This document shows, piece by piece, positions 19,528 through 26,873 of a DNA stretch of 64,000 bases. Every line of letters starts with the position of its first letter. The stretch's first letter is position 1. The notes beneath the pieces were generated by a model. That model was not told the origin of the DNA, made no database searches, and was given only the letters and a program-made list of their open reading frames with translations. This DNA comes from Flavobacterium sp. N502540 (GTDB taxonomy: Bacteria; Bacteroidota; Bacteroidia; Flavobacteriales; Flavobacteriaceae), in NCBI RefSeq assembly GCF_025947365.1, contig NZ_CP110012.1:124001-188000 (forward strand), given 5' to 3'. The translations under genes and the position numbers were made by a program.

Positions 19528-20135
19528 GTTTATTTACCTGACCAATTCACCAAAGGCAATAAGAGAGCTTTAAGAATCTTCTTAAACACAGGAAGTTCCT
19601 TTTTTGATTATTTTACAACCAACCTTTTAAATTAAAAACTCCTGAATCGAAATTGTCCTTTAGAATTTTTTGTAATTATTGGGGTTTATTACAAATTATT
19701 CAAATTCCAAATTTTAAATTCGATTCAGGAGAAATGCTAGGATCAACCTTACAGTGCTACCATTTTTACTTTATTTAACCATACTCTTATAGGTCAAGTA
19801 CTTATTTTTTTACATTGTAAAGGTAGTACTGAACTTCAACCCATTACATGATTAAAATCATAGAAAATTATTTTTTTTTTATTATTTGATAATGAAATTC
19901 TTTAGCTGATCTGCTCTCTGCTCTTCTGGACGATACTACCTAACTTAGATCATAGTGCTTTGCACCATGCTGTCGTTAAGGCTCTTTCAGAGCAACAGCT
20001 TACTATATTACCCACAAAGCTCAAAACGGAAACCTGAAACCTGAAACTTGAAACTTGGAACTTGGAACTTGAAACCTGAAACCTGAAACCTGAAATTTTC
20101 AAACCCTCAAGATTCGTTTTTGTATAAAAACAAAA
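19528..20135. other. Gene-free stretch with inverted repeats and hairpins
   Basis: No convincing reading frame is present in these 608 bases. It holds an inverted repeat (19639-19651 with 19719-19731, 13 bp perfect, 67-base spacer). Bases 19905-20020 form a GC-richer block with several short hairpins, including GTGCTTTGCAC and GCTCTTTCAGAGC. A tandem GAAACCT/GAAACTT tract lies at 20027-20096. Confidence 0.6.
20027..20096. repeat. Tandem GAAACCT / GAACTTG-type heptamer tract
   Basis: About ten imperfect 7-base units, variants of GAAACCT, GAAACTT and GGAACTT, follow one another. A reverse-complement tract of the same unit is at 21047-21122, so the two face each other around tRNA-His and bshB1. 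Confidence 0.85.
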
Positions 20136-20161
20136 AAAGCCTTGAATTTCTTCAAGGCTTT
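20136..20161 (-). terminator. Terminator of tRNA-His
   Basis: An 11-bp perfect stem (20136-20146 with 20151-20161) with a 4-base loop is followed on the minus strand by seven T residues. It begins ten bases after the tRNA 3' end. Confidence 0.85.
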
Positions 20162-20170
20162 AAATTTCTG

Positions 20171-20245
20171 GGTGGCTGACCGGGTTCGAACCGGCGACCC
20201 GCGGCACCACAAACCGCTACTCTAACCAACTGAGCTACAACCACC
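20171..20245 (-). tRNA. tRNA-His (anticodon GTG)
   Basis: On the minus strand the sequence folds into a full cloverleaf. It begins with an extra G at position -1 paired to discriminator C73, the histidine identity element. The D arm starts TAGCTCAG. The anticodon stem GCGGT/GCCGC encloses the loop TTGTGGT, giving anticodon GTG. The T arm contains GGTTCGAACC. The 3' CCA is not fully encoded (only CA follows C73). Confidence 0.96.
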
Positions 20246-20326
20246 ATTTTTCTGCTTGTGCATTTCTGCTTAGCGAGTGCAAATATATAACTAATGTTGA
20301 GTTCTACAAAGAAAAAAATGAAAAAT

Positions 20327-21043
20327 TTACAGTAAATTTTCTAAACTATTGACAGCCAAACACCTTTCAACAGTAAAACCTTCGGCAAAATCTTTCCCAA
20401 CAAGCCTTCCTAAATCCTGCGCACGATAATTTAAGCTTTCAAAGAAGTTTTTACTCGTAATTGGCGTAGCAGGTTCTTTTGAATTTGGGTCATAAAACTG
20501 AGTTTTATATGCCGAAACCGCTTCAACCTTTTTCTTTTCAAAACCTGTGATGTCCACTACAAAGTCAGGCACGATGTTTTTCCACTGTATATAATGATAC
20601 ACGACCTTTGGTCTCCAGGCTTCCTGCTCTTCTCCATCTACCGAGGTTTCGATTTTTTTCAATCCAGACAAAAAGCAGGCATCCGAAACTAATTTACTGC
20701 CTTTCCCGTGATCGATATGGCGGTCGTCAATTGCATTACACAATACAATCTCCGGTTTGTACTTTCGAATCATTTTAATGACCTCCAGCTGGTGTTTTTC
20801 ATCATTCATAAAAAAACCATCGCGCATGCCCAGATTTTCACGAACCAAAACCCCTAATATCTTTGCTGCCTCTTTTGCTTCTTCATCTCTGATTTCCGCC
20901 GTACCACGCGTTCCTAGCTCTCCACGTGTCAAATCGACAATACCCACTTTTTTACCTAGTGATACTTCTTTTAAAATTGTTCCTGCGCAACCCAATTCTA
21001 CATCATCAGGATGTGCACCAAATGCTAATATGTCTAGTTTCAT
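20327..21043 (-). CDS. bshB1: Bacillithiol biosynthesis deacetylase BshB1
   Basis: This 238-residue LmbE-type zinc deacetylase removes the acetyl group from GlcNAc-malate, the second step of bacillithiol synthesis. The metal-binding AHPDDVELGCAGT motif is at residues 9-21, TRGELGTRGT follows near residue 39, and the DRHIDHGKGSKL motif with its His ligand is near 107. KNIVPDFVVDITG and the AVSAYKTQFYDP segment also match BshB1. It is the only bacillithiol gene in the window. It lies between two facing heptamer tracts on the minus strand, downstream of the menaquinone pair. Confidence 0.95.
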   Translation of the reverse strand: MKLDILAFGAHPDDVELGCAGTILKEVSLGKKVGIVDLTRGELGTRGTAEIRDEEAKEAAKILGVLVRENLGMRDGFFMNDEKHQLEVIKMIRKYKPEIVLCNAIDDRHIDHGKGSKLVSDACFLSGLKKIETSVDGEEQEAWRPKVVYHYIQWKNIVPDFVVDITGFEKKKVEAVSAYKTQFYDPNSKEPATPITSKNFFESLNYRAQDLGRLVGKDFAEGFTVERCLAVNSLENLL

Positions 21044-21046
21044 TGT

Positions 21047-21122
21047 TTTTGTTTTTTGTTTCAGGTTTTCTTTGTTTCAGGTTTCAAGTTTTTTTTGTTT
21101 CAAGTTTCAAGTTTCAAGTTTA
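21047..21122. repeat. Tandem GTTTCAAGTTTC heptamer tract
   Basis: Imperfect 7-base units (TTTCAAG, TTTCAGG) are repeated about nine times. This is the reverse complement of the tract at 20027-20096. It fills the space directly upstream of bshB1. Confidence 0.85.
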
Positions 21123-21149
21123 GCCGAAGTCGCAGTATACAGTCTCAGT

Positions 21150-21205
21150 AACTGAAAACTGCGACTGCGACTGAAAACTCATAACTCATAACCCATAACT
21201 CTCAA
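21150..21205. repeat. GACTGC-type and CTCATAA-type repeats overlapping the end of the isochorismate synthase gene
   Basis: Bases 21152-21174 are identical to 63394-63416, a 23-base unit rich in GACTGC. It is directly followed by three tandem variants of CATAACTC (21179-21203). The second block encodes the last residues of the isochorismate synthase, so the repeat runs into a coding region. Confidence 0.85.
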
Positions 21206-22258
21206 CACTCTTTTCATTGTCATCGATTTGTTCACGCTTTCCTCCCACTCGTTTTCGGGAACACTTTCTTTTGTAATACCGCAACCCATGTAAAGAATCG
21301 CTTTATTTTCCTGAATTTGCATGCTGCGTAAATTTACGTAGAAATCAGAACTGATCTCATCATGAGCAAAACTGCTGTTCAACTCCCCTAGAAATCCTGT
21401 GTAAAAAGTCCTGTCGTAATTTTCATTTTCAATAATAAATGCTTTTGCCTTTTTCTTTGGCAGACCGCAAACTGCGGGTGTTGGATGTAATGTATCGATT
21501 ACTTCCTCAAGCGTCGAATTCTCATTCAATACTCCCGAAATATCTGTTTTGATATGCCAGATCGATCCCGCTTTCACACTATAAGGTTCTGTGACATCAA
21601 CAGAAGAAGCTACTTCACGTAATCTTTTTACAATAAAGTCAGTTACATATTGCTGCTCGTCTTTCTCCTTTTGCTGCCATAAAACATCCGTTTCCAGGGT
21701 TGCTTTTTGTGTTCCGGCCAAAGCCACTGTTTCAAAAACATTTCCATTGGCTTTCAGCAATCGTTCCGGTGTGGCTCCCATCCACAAACCAATTTTTGGA
21801 TGAAAAAAAACATATGAAAAAGTCGTGGGATACAATTGAATCAGGTGCTGAAAAGTAGACACAAAATCGAACTCGCTTAAAGTTACTTTTTCGCTTCTGG
21901 ACAATACTACTTTTTTGAATTCGTCATTCTTAATCGCCTGAATTCCTTTTGCAACCAATGCTTCATAGTGTAATCTGGCCTCGTTATCAATACCCGAATC
22001 TTCAATTTCAGCAGCCTCAAAAGCAATTTCCAGCTGTTCTGTTGTTAAAATTTCAGATTCATTCTCCGGAATCAATATCAGTTGTTTTTCATCAAAAGAA
22101 GCAAAAACAAAACCTTTTTCCTTGTAATCGGAGATTTTATGCAACGTGTCATTTTGCTGCAAAAGCGAAAAAATAGTAGTAGAATTCGGTTTAGAGTACA
22201 TTACAAAAGGCAAACACTTTTCGTACTGTACTTTAATTTTAGAAAAAAAATCATTCAT
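21179..22258 (-). CDS. menF: Isochorismate synthase
   Basis: This 359-residue chorismate-binding enzyme converts chorismate to isochorismate, the entry step of menaquinone synthesis. Family motifs are present: KKVVLSRSEKV, YVFFHPKIGLWMGATPERLL, ETVALAGTQ, HIKTDISG, LHPTPAVCGLPK, ENYDRTFYTGFLGE and MGCGITKESVPENEWEES. The ATG at 22258 (MNDFFSKI) lies five bases after the thioesterase stop; a longer in-frame start would overlap that gene by about 45 bases. The final seven residues (RVMGYEL) are encoded by the CATAACTC repeat and look like a repeat-derived tail. Assignment to MenF rather than EntC rests on the lack of siderophore genes nearby. Confidence 0.92.
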   Translation of the reverse strand: MNDFFSKIKVQYEKCLPFVMYSKPNSTTIFSLLQQNDTLHKISDYKEKGFVFASFDEKQLILIPENESEILTTEQLEIAFEAAEIEDSGIDNEARLHYEALVAKGIQAIKNDEFKKVVLSRSEKVTLSEFDFVSTFQHLIQLYPTTFSYVFFHPKIGLWMGATPERLLKANGNVFETVALAGTQKATLETDVLWQQKEKDEQQYVTDFIVKRLREVASSVDVTEPYSVKAGSIWHIKTDISGVLNENSTLEEVIDTLHPTPAVCGLPKKKAKAFIIENENYDRTFYTGFLGELNSSFAHDEISSDFYVNLRSMQIQENKAILYMGCGITKESVPENEWEESVNKSMTMKRVLRVMGYEL

Positions 22259-22263
22259 ACTTC

Positions 22264-22695
22264 CTATACTGTTTTCTTTTTTTCCAAAACCATATTGGTC
22301 AGTTTGCACAGCGAAATCAGATTTCCTTCTTCATCCGTAATCTTAATTTCCCACAGATGAATACTTCTTCCTTTGTGAATGATTCTTGCCGTCCCGAAAA
22401 CCCAGCCTTCCCGAATACTTTTCAAGTGATTTGCCGAAATTTCTATTCCGCGTACTTCCTGTTCTTTCACATCGATAAAAAAGAAGGACGCTGCACTACC
22501 AACACTTTCTGCCAGGGCTACTGAAGCTCCCCCGTGTAACAATCCCATTGGCTGATGAACAGAAGGATTTACAGGCATTTTTGCAGTTAAAAAATCAGGC
22601 CCTGCATCGATATATTCTATTTTTAGCGTTTCCATCAATGTGTTTTTTGAGAACTCATTACAGCGCGCTAAAATCTGCTCTTTTGTATAATTCAT
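22264..22695 (-). CDS. menI: PaaI/YdiI-type hotdog thioesterase, probable DHNA-CoA thioesterase
   Basis: This 143-residue hotdog-fold protein carries HQPMGLLHGGASVALAES near residue 47, where the catalytic glutamate sits on the hotdog helix, as in YdiI/EntH. ISANHLKSIREGWVFGTA near residue 88 is the typical second motif. YdiI hydrolyses 1,4-dihydroxy-2-naphthoyl-CoA in menaquinone synthesis. Direct linkage to the isochorismate synthase gene five bases downstream supports the same role here. A general PaaI-like thioesterase remains possible. Confidence 0.8.
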   Translation of the reverse strand: MNYTKEQILARCNEFSKNTLMETLKIEYIDAGPDFLTAKMPVNPSVHQPMGLLHGGASVALAESVGSAASFFFIDVKEQEVRGIEISANHLKSIREGWVFGTARIIHKGRSIHLWEIKITDEEGNLISLCKLTNMVLEKKKTV

Positions 22696-22847
22696 TAAAA
22701 TAGTCTTTAAAAACGTAAAATTAAAGAAAAGATGAGATACAAATTTGAAAATCCCATTCTAAAATTAAAAATCCACTTCAAACGTGTAAGTTTTTTGTTA
22801 TTTTTACAAAAACATTAATTATTGATCTGTTGCAGAAATTTTTTTGA

Positions 22848-22921
22848 TGCTACAGATTTTCACAGATTAAAATATTTCTTCAAAGACTAAAAAACTTTTT
22901 AATCCTTATTAATCCGTAGCA
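22848..22921. repeat. Imperfect inverted repeat of the ACAGATT/AATCCGTAGC type
   Basis: The left arm (from about 22848) with GCTAC and GATTAAAA faces the right arm with TTTTAATC and GTAGC ending at 22921. The arms are imperfect and about 25-28 bases long. Such elements, related to the one at 26658-26742, are frequent between genes in Flavobacterium-like genomes. Confidence 0.7.
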
Positions 22922-22938
22922 AAAAAAAACTCATTCAA

Positions 22939-24459
22939 ATGCGTCAATACTTTATCCTTTTTATCTTTGGAATAATTCTAGCTTTTAGTTCTTGCCGAAC
23001 TGATTTTGATACCGTTGCCAGTTCCGGAGATTTAAAGTTTTCTAAAGACACTGTTTATTTAGACACTGTTTTCAAGAATATTGGCTCTGCTACCTATCAG
23101 CTTAAAGTATACAACCGAAGTAAAAACGACATCTCCATTCCTATTATTCAGCTCAAAAACGGCTTAAATTCAAAATACAGAATGACGGTCGATGGTATGA
23201 GCGGAAACAATGGTAAAATTTTCAGAGACGTAACACTTTTATCTAAAGACAGTTTGTACATTTTTGTAGAAACCACCGCAGATATTACAGATGCAAACCC
23301 AACCTATTTTTTATATACCGATCAGATTCAGTTTGACAGCGGCGCTAATCTTCAACAAGTCGCTTTGGTCACACTGATTCAGGACGCTGTTTTTCTTTAT
23401 CCACAACAAAATCCTGATGGAACCAAAGAGAAAATTAAAATTGAAGGCAAAGATGTAGATGGTTTTTACCTGAATGACAATGATCCTGTCAACGGAAACG
23501 AATTGCTTTTCACTAAACAAAAACCTTATGTTATTTACGGATTTGCCGGTGTTCCTAAAAACAAAACGGTGACTTTTGAAGCGGGTGCTCGCATATACTT
23601 TCATGCCAACTCAGGTCTTTTTGTCGACGATAAAGCTTCTTTACAGATTAACGGAACCGCTTCTTCAACTCCAAAATTAGAAAACGAAGTTGTTTTTGAA
23701 GGGGATCGACTAGAATCACTTTACGACAATATTCCCGGGCAATGGAATTCTGTTATTTTTGCTAACGGAAGTACCAATCACTCCATCAATCATCTTACCC
23801 TGAAAAACGCGGTCATTGGTTTAAATTTCAAGAATCCGAATCCTGCTTCGACTATTGAAATCAAAAACACCCAGATTTACAACAGTGTCGAATATGGAAT
23901 ACTGGCACAAAATGCCCGTATAAATGGAGAAAACATTGTAATCAATTATGCCGGTCTCGCCAGTTTATCCTGTGTATATGGCGGAGATTACAAATTCACC
24001 CATTGCACCTTCAACAACAGCTGGTCAAACAATTCTCAATTTGCAGTTAGCCTAAGCAACAGTCTGGCCAATGCTGTTCCGGAAACAAATCCCCTTACAC
24101 AGGCAACTTTTAACAACTGTATCATTTACGGATCGGGAACCAACGAATTTAATTTAAACAAAAAAACCACTGCCGCCTTTGTGTATCAACTCAATAATTG
24201 TTTGCTAAAATTCAGCAGTTCTTCTACCAATCCGGATTACCAGTTTAAAACAGATCCTGCACACTACAACCAGATCATTCTGAACGAAAATCCCAAGTTC
24301 TTTAATGTTGCTAAAAACCTATTCAACATTGACAATACTTCTCCCGCTTTCGCGAAAGGAAACCAGGCCTACAATATCCCTTTAGATATTATTGGAAATA
24401 CCAGAACTTCTCCACCGGATTTAGGAGCTTATCAGAGCGCCGCTTTTCCTACTAAATAG
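22939..24459 (+). CDS. Lipoprotein with right-handed beta-helix-like repeats, function unknown
   Basis: This 506-residue protein begins with a lipoprotein signal (MRQYFILFIFGIILAFSSC; lipobox Cys at 19). The first ~130 residues look like an immunoglobulin-like domain (DTVYLDTVFKNIGSATYQLKVYNRSKNDISI). From about residue 190 the sequence has the short strand repeats of pectate-lyase-like right-handed beta-helices, for example GLFVDDKASLQINGTASSTPK and AVIGLNFKNPNPASTIEIKNT. The end has PDLGAYQ, common in such surface proteins. It is likely anchored to the outer membrane. No catalytic residues are evident. Confidence 0.8.
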   Translation: MRQYFILFIFGIILAFSSCRTDFDTVASSGDLKFSKDTVYLDTVFKNIGSATYQLKVYNRSKNDISIPIIQLKNGLNSKYRMTVDGMSGNNGKIFRDVTLLSKDSLYIFVETTADITDANPTYFLYTDQIQFDSGANLQQVALVTLIQDAVFLYPQQNPDGTKEKIKIEGKDVDGFYLNDNDPVNGNELLFTKQKPYVIYGFAGVPKNKTVTFEAGARIYFHANSGLFVDDKASLQINGTASSTPKLENEVVFEGDRLESLYDNIPGQWNSVIFANGSTNHSINHLTLKNAVIGLNFKNPNPASTIEIKNTQIYNSVEYGILAQNARINGENIVINYAGLASLSCVYGGDYKFTHCTFNNSWSNNSQFAVSLSNSLANAVPETNPLTQATFNNCIIYGSGTNEFNLNKKTTAAFVYQLNNCLLKFSSSSTNPDYQFKTDPAHYNQIILNENPKFFNVAKNLFNIDNTSPAFAKGNQAYNIPLDIIGNTRTSPPDLGAYQSAAFPTK

Positions 24460-24466
24460 TTTTATA

Positions 24467-24593
24467 TCATTTCGACCAAAGGAGACTCGAGCGACAGTGA
24501 ACGGGCGAAGCAAATCACACGTGGGATTCGACAAAGATTGACGACATCCTGTACGGAGTTTCGTTTGTGATTTCTCGTTCCTCGAAATGACAA
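24467..24593. repeat. Inverted-repeat element with CATTTCGA / TCGAAATG ends
   Basis: TCATTTCGA at 24467-24475 faces TCGAAATGA at 24582-24590, and sequence inside the ends is also partly complementary (GGAGACTCGAG near TTTCTCGTTCCTC). The same terminal words bound the 28-bp perfect inverted repeat at 63192-63297. It appears to be a mobile or REP-like intergenic element without coding capacity. The rest of the gap to 24796 is AT-rich leader. Confidence 0.75.
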
Positions 24594-24796
24594 ACCGGAC
24601 GCAATCACTGTAAAAAACTTTACGCCTTAGTGTCTTCATGGCAATAAAAAGCTCGCGTAAGAAAATATATCCAAAATTAAACATCACTTAACTTATATAA
24701 TTCATAAAAATAGTAGATTTGCTAAAACTGATTTTCAACATTCTAAAATTCAGTATTTTAAAAACAAAAACAACCAAATCTTAAAAACTATTAATT

Positions 24797-26650
24797 ATGA
24801 AAAAAAACTACTTTTTACTGTTACTGATGTTTGCTGTAACGGCATTTGCGCAAATTCCCACCGGCTATTACAACACCGCAACAGGAACAGGTTACACATT
24901 GAAAACACAATTATACAACATTATTAAAGGTCATACCGATAACGGATATGCGGGATTGTACACCACTTATCAAACCTCCGATGTCGATAATTTTTTCGAA
25001 AATGACGGGACCGTTTTAGACATGTATTCCGAAAACCCTTCCGGAACGGATCCTTACAATTATACCACAGGATCAACACAGCGTTGTGGGAACTACGTTG
25101 TAGAAGGTGACTGCTACAACAGAGAGCATATCATTCCGCAATCGGTTTTTAACGAACAATCTCCAATGGTATCCGATGCACATTTTATCACTCCGACCGA
25201 TGGAAAAGTAAACGGAATCCGATCCAACTATCCTCACGGAACTGTTAGTTCTGCCACTTACACTTCTCAAAACGGAGGTAAATTAGGCTCCAGTTCAGTA
25301 TCCGGATACTCAGGAACCGTTTTTGAACCTATAAACGAATTCAAAGGCGATATTGCCAGAATGTATTTTTATTTTGCCACTCGTTATGAAAATACCGTTG
25401 CGGGTTACTCTTTCCCTATGTTTGACGGTTCTGGGAATAAAGTTTTTACTACGGCATTCTTAAATCTTCTAATAACCTGGCACACGCAAGATCCTGTAAG
25501 TGCCAGAGAAATTGCACGAAACAACGCCATTTATGCCCGTCAGAACAATAGAAACCCTTATATCGATCATCCGGAATATGTCAATCAAATTTGGGGAGGA
25601 ACACCTTCTTCAGACACTCAGGCTCCAACTGCACCGACAAGCTTGGCTTCTACTTCAAAAACGTCAACTTCCATTACACTATCCTGGACTGCTTCTACCG
25701 ATAATGTAGCCGTTACAGCTTATGACATTTATGCAAACAGCGCTTTAAAAACCACTGTTTCCGGTGTAACTGCAACAATAACAGGTTTAACCCCAGCAAC
25801 AGCTTATTCTATTTATGTAAAAGCAAAAGATGCCGCAGGAAATGTTTCCGCTTCAAGCAATACCATTTCTGTTACAACCGACAGTGGCGGAACCGGAACT
25901 ACAACAGATCTTCTTTTCTCTGAATACGTTGAAGGGTCCGGAAACAATAAAGCAATTGAAATTGCTAACAACACAGGAAGTTCTGTGAGTTTAGCTTCGT
26001 ATACGATAAAAAAACAAACAAACGGTTCCGGTTCCTGGAGTACCGGTTTAGCTTTGAGCGGAACCTTAGCCACCGGAAGTAAATTTGTCATTGTAAACAG
26101 CTCTATATCTTCAAGCTGCTATTCAACCAGTGCGGCTAATATTTCGACAACAGCAACTGAAATGGCCTTTAACGGAAATGACCCAATTGGTTTATTCAAA
26201 AATGGCGTTTTAATCGACATCATCGGAACTTTCAATGGCGGAACTGCTAATTTCGGAGCCGACGTAACTTTAAGAAGAAAATCAACAATAACTTCACCAA
26301 GTACTACTTTTAATCTGAGTGCACAATGGGATTCATTTTCACAAGATACCTGTGCTAATTTAGGCAGCAAAAAAGTACAGCCTACTGTAGCTGAAGGAGA
26401 AGAAAACATTGCAGATTATAACGGAATTATCGTTTATCCAAATCCTTCTGACGGAAATTTCAATATAAATTTAAACGAATCTGGCTCTTCTTATGCTGTA
26501 GAAATCATTTCTTTCTCAGGGCAGAAAGTTTTTGAAAAACAGAACGCCACAGAAAAAACCATTTCAGTAAGTCACTTACCAAGTGGTGTTTATATTATAA
26601 AAATTGTTAAAGATTCGAAAACTATCATCAGAAAAATAATCATTAACTAA
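24797..26650 (+). CDS. Secreted endonuclease I family nuclease with FN3, lamin-tail-like and T9SS sorting domains
   Basis: This 617-residue protein has a signal peptide (cleavage near AFA-QIP, residue 19). Next is an endonuclease I domain (about 30-270) with the His-Me finger motif YNREHIIPQSVF near residue 107 and DAHFITPTDGKVNGIRSNYPHG after it. A fibronectin type III domain follows (about 275-360), then a lamin-tail-like domain (about 365-500, DLLFSEYVEGSGNNKAIEIAN). The C-terminal type IX secretion sorting domain of type A (about 545-617) has VYPNPSDGNFNI and a GVYIIKI-K end. It should be exported across the outer membrane to degrade extracellular nucleic acid. Confidence 0.93.
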   Translation: MKKNYFLLLLMFAVTAFAQIPTGYYNTATGTGYTLKTQLYNIIKGHTDNGYAGLYTTYQTSDVDNFFENDGTVLDMYSENPSGTDPYNYTTGSTQRCGNYVVEGDCYNREHIIPQSVFNEQSPMVSDAHFITPTDGKVNGIRSNYPHGTVSSATYTSQNGGKLGSSSVSGYSGTVFEPINEFKGDIARMYFYFATRYENTVAGYSFPMFDGSGNKVFTTAFLNLLITWHTQDPVSAREIARNNAIYARQNNRNPYIDHPEYVNQIWGGTPSSDTQAPTAPTSLASTSKTSTSITLSWTASTDNVAVTAYDIYANSALKTTVSGVTATITGLTPATAYSIYVKAKDAAGNVSASSNTISVTTDSGGTGTTTDLLFSEYVEGSGNNKAIEIANNTGSSVSLASYTIKKQTNGSGSWSTGLALSGTLATGSKFVIVNSSISSSCYSTSAANISTTATEMAFNGNDPIGLFKNGVLIDIIGTFNGGTANFGADVTLRRKSTITSPSTTFNLSAQWDSFSQDTCANLGSKKVQPTVAEGEENIADYNGIIVYPNPSDGNFNINLNESGSSYAVEIISFSGQKVFEKQNATEKTISVSHLPSGVYIIKIVKDSKTIIRKIIIN

Positions 26651-26657
26651 AAGTACT

Positions 26658-26742
26658 TTTTCACGCAGATTTAGCAGATTTTTTTTTGAACTACTTATAA
26701 AATAGTTCCAGTATTCTAGAATCTGCTGAATCTGCGTGAAAA
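26658..26742. repeat. Inverted repeat of the CACGCAGATTTAGCAGATT type
   Basis: Arms 26658-26680 and 26720-26742 are complementary over 23 bases with one mismatch, with a 39-base spacer. It starts about seven bases after the nuclease stop and could act as a transcription barrier, but it is also a recognisable dispersed element. Confidence 0.82.
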
Positions 26743-26812
26743 TAAAAACTTTGCACGACAATATCCCAATTTCAGAACGGTATCATATTTTTTAAAAGAG
26801 TTTGTTTTCAAA

Positions 26813-26844
26813 TTTGCGCTTGCTAGATATTTAAACTAAATTTG
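26813..26844 (+). promoter_or_regulatory. Bacteroidota-type promoter of purL
   Basis: TTTG at 26813-26816, then 20 bases, then TAAATTTG at 26837-26844. This gives a transcription start near 26850 and a leader of about 24 bases to the ATG at 26874. Confidence 0.65.
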
Positions 26845-26873
26845 CACTTCAATACAACAAACTACACATCACA

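Noticed and set aside
22146..22360. Several plus-strand frames over the isochorismate synthase and thioesterase genes
   Set aside because: They are shadows of well-supported minus-strand genes.
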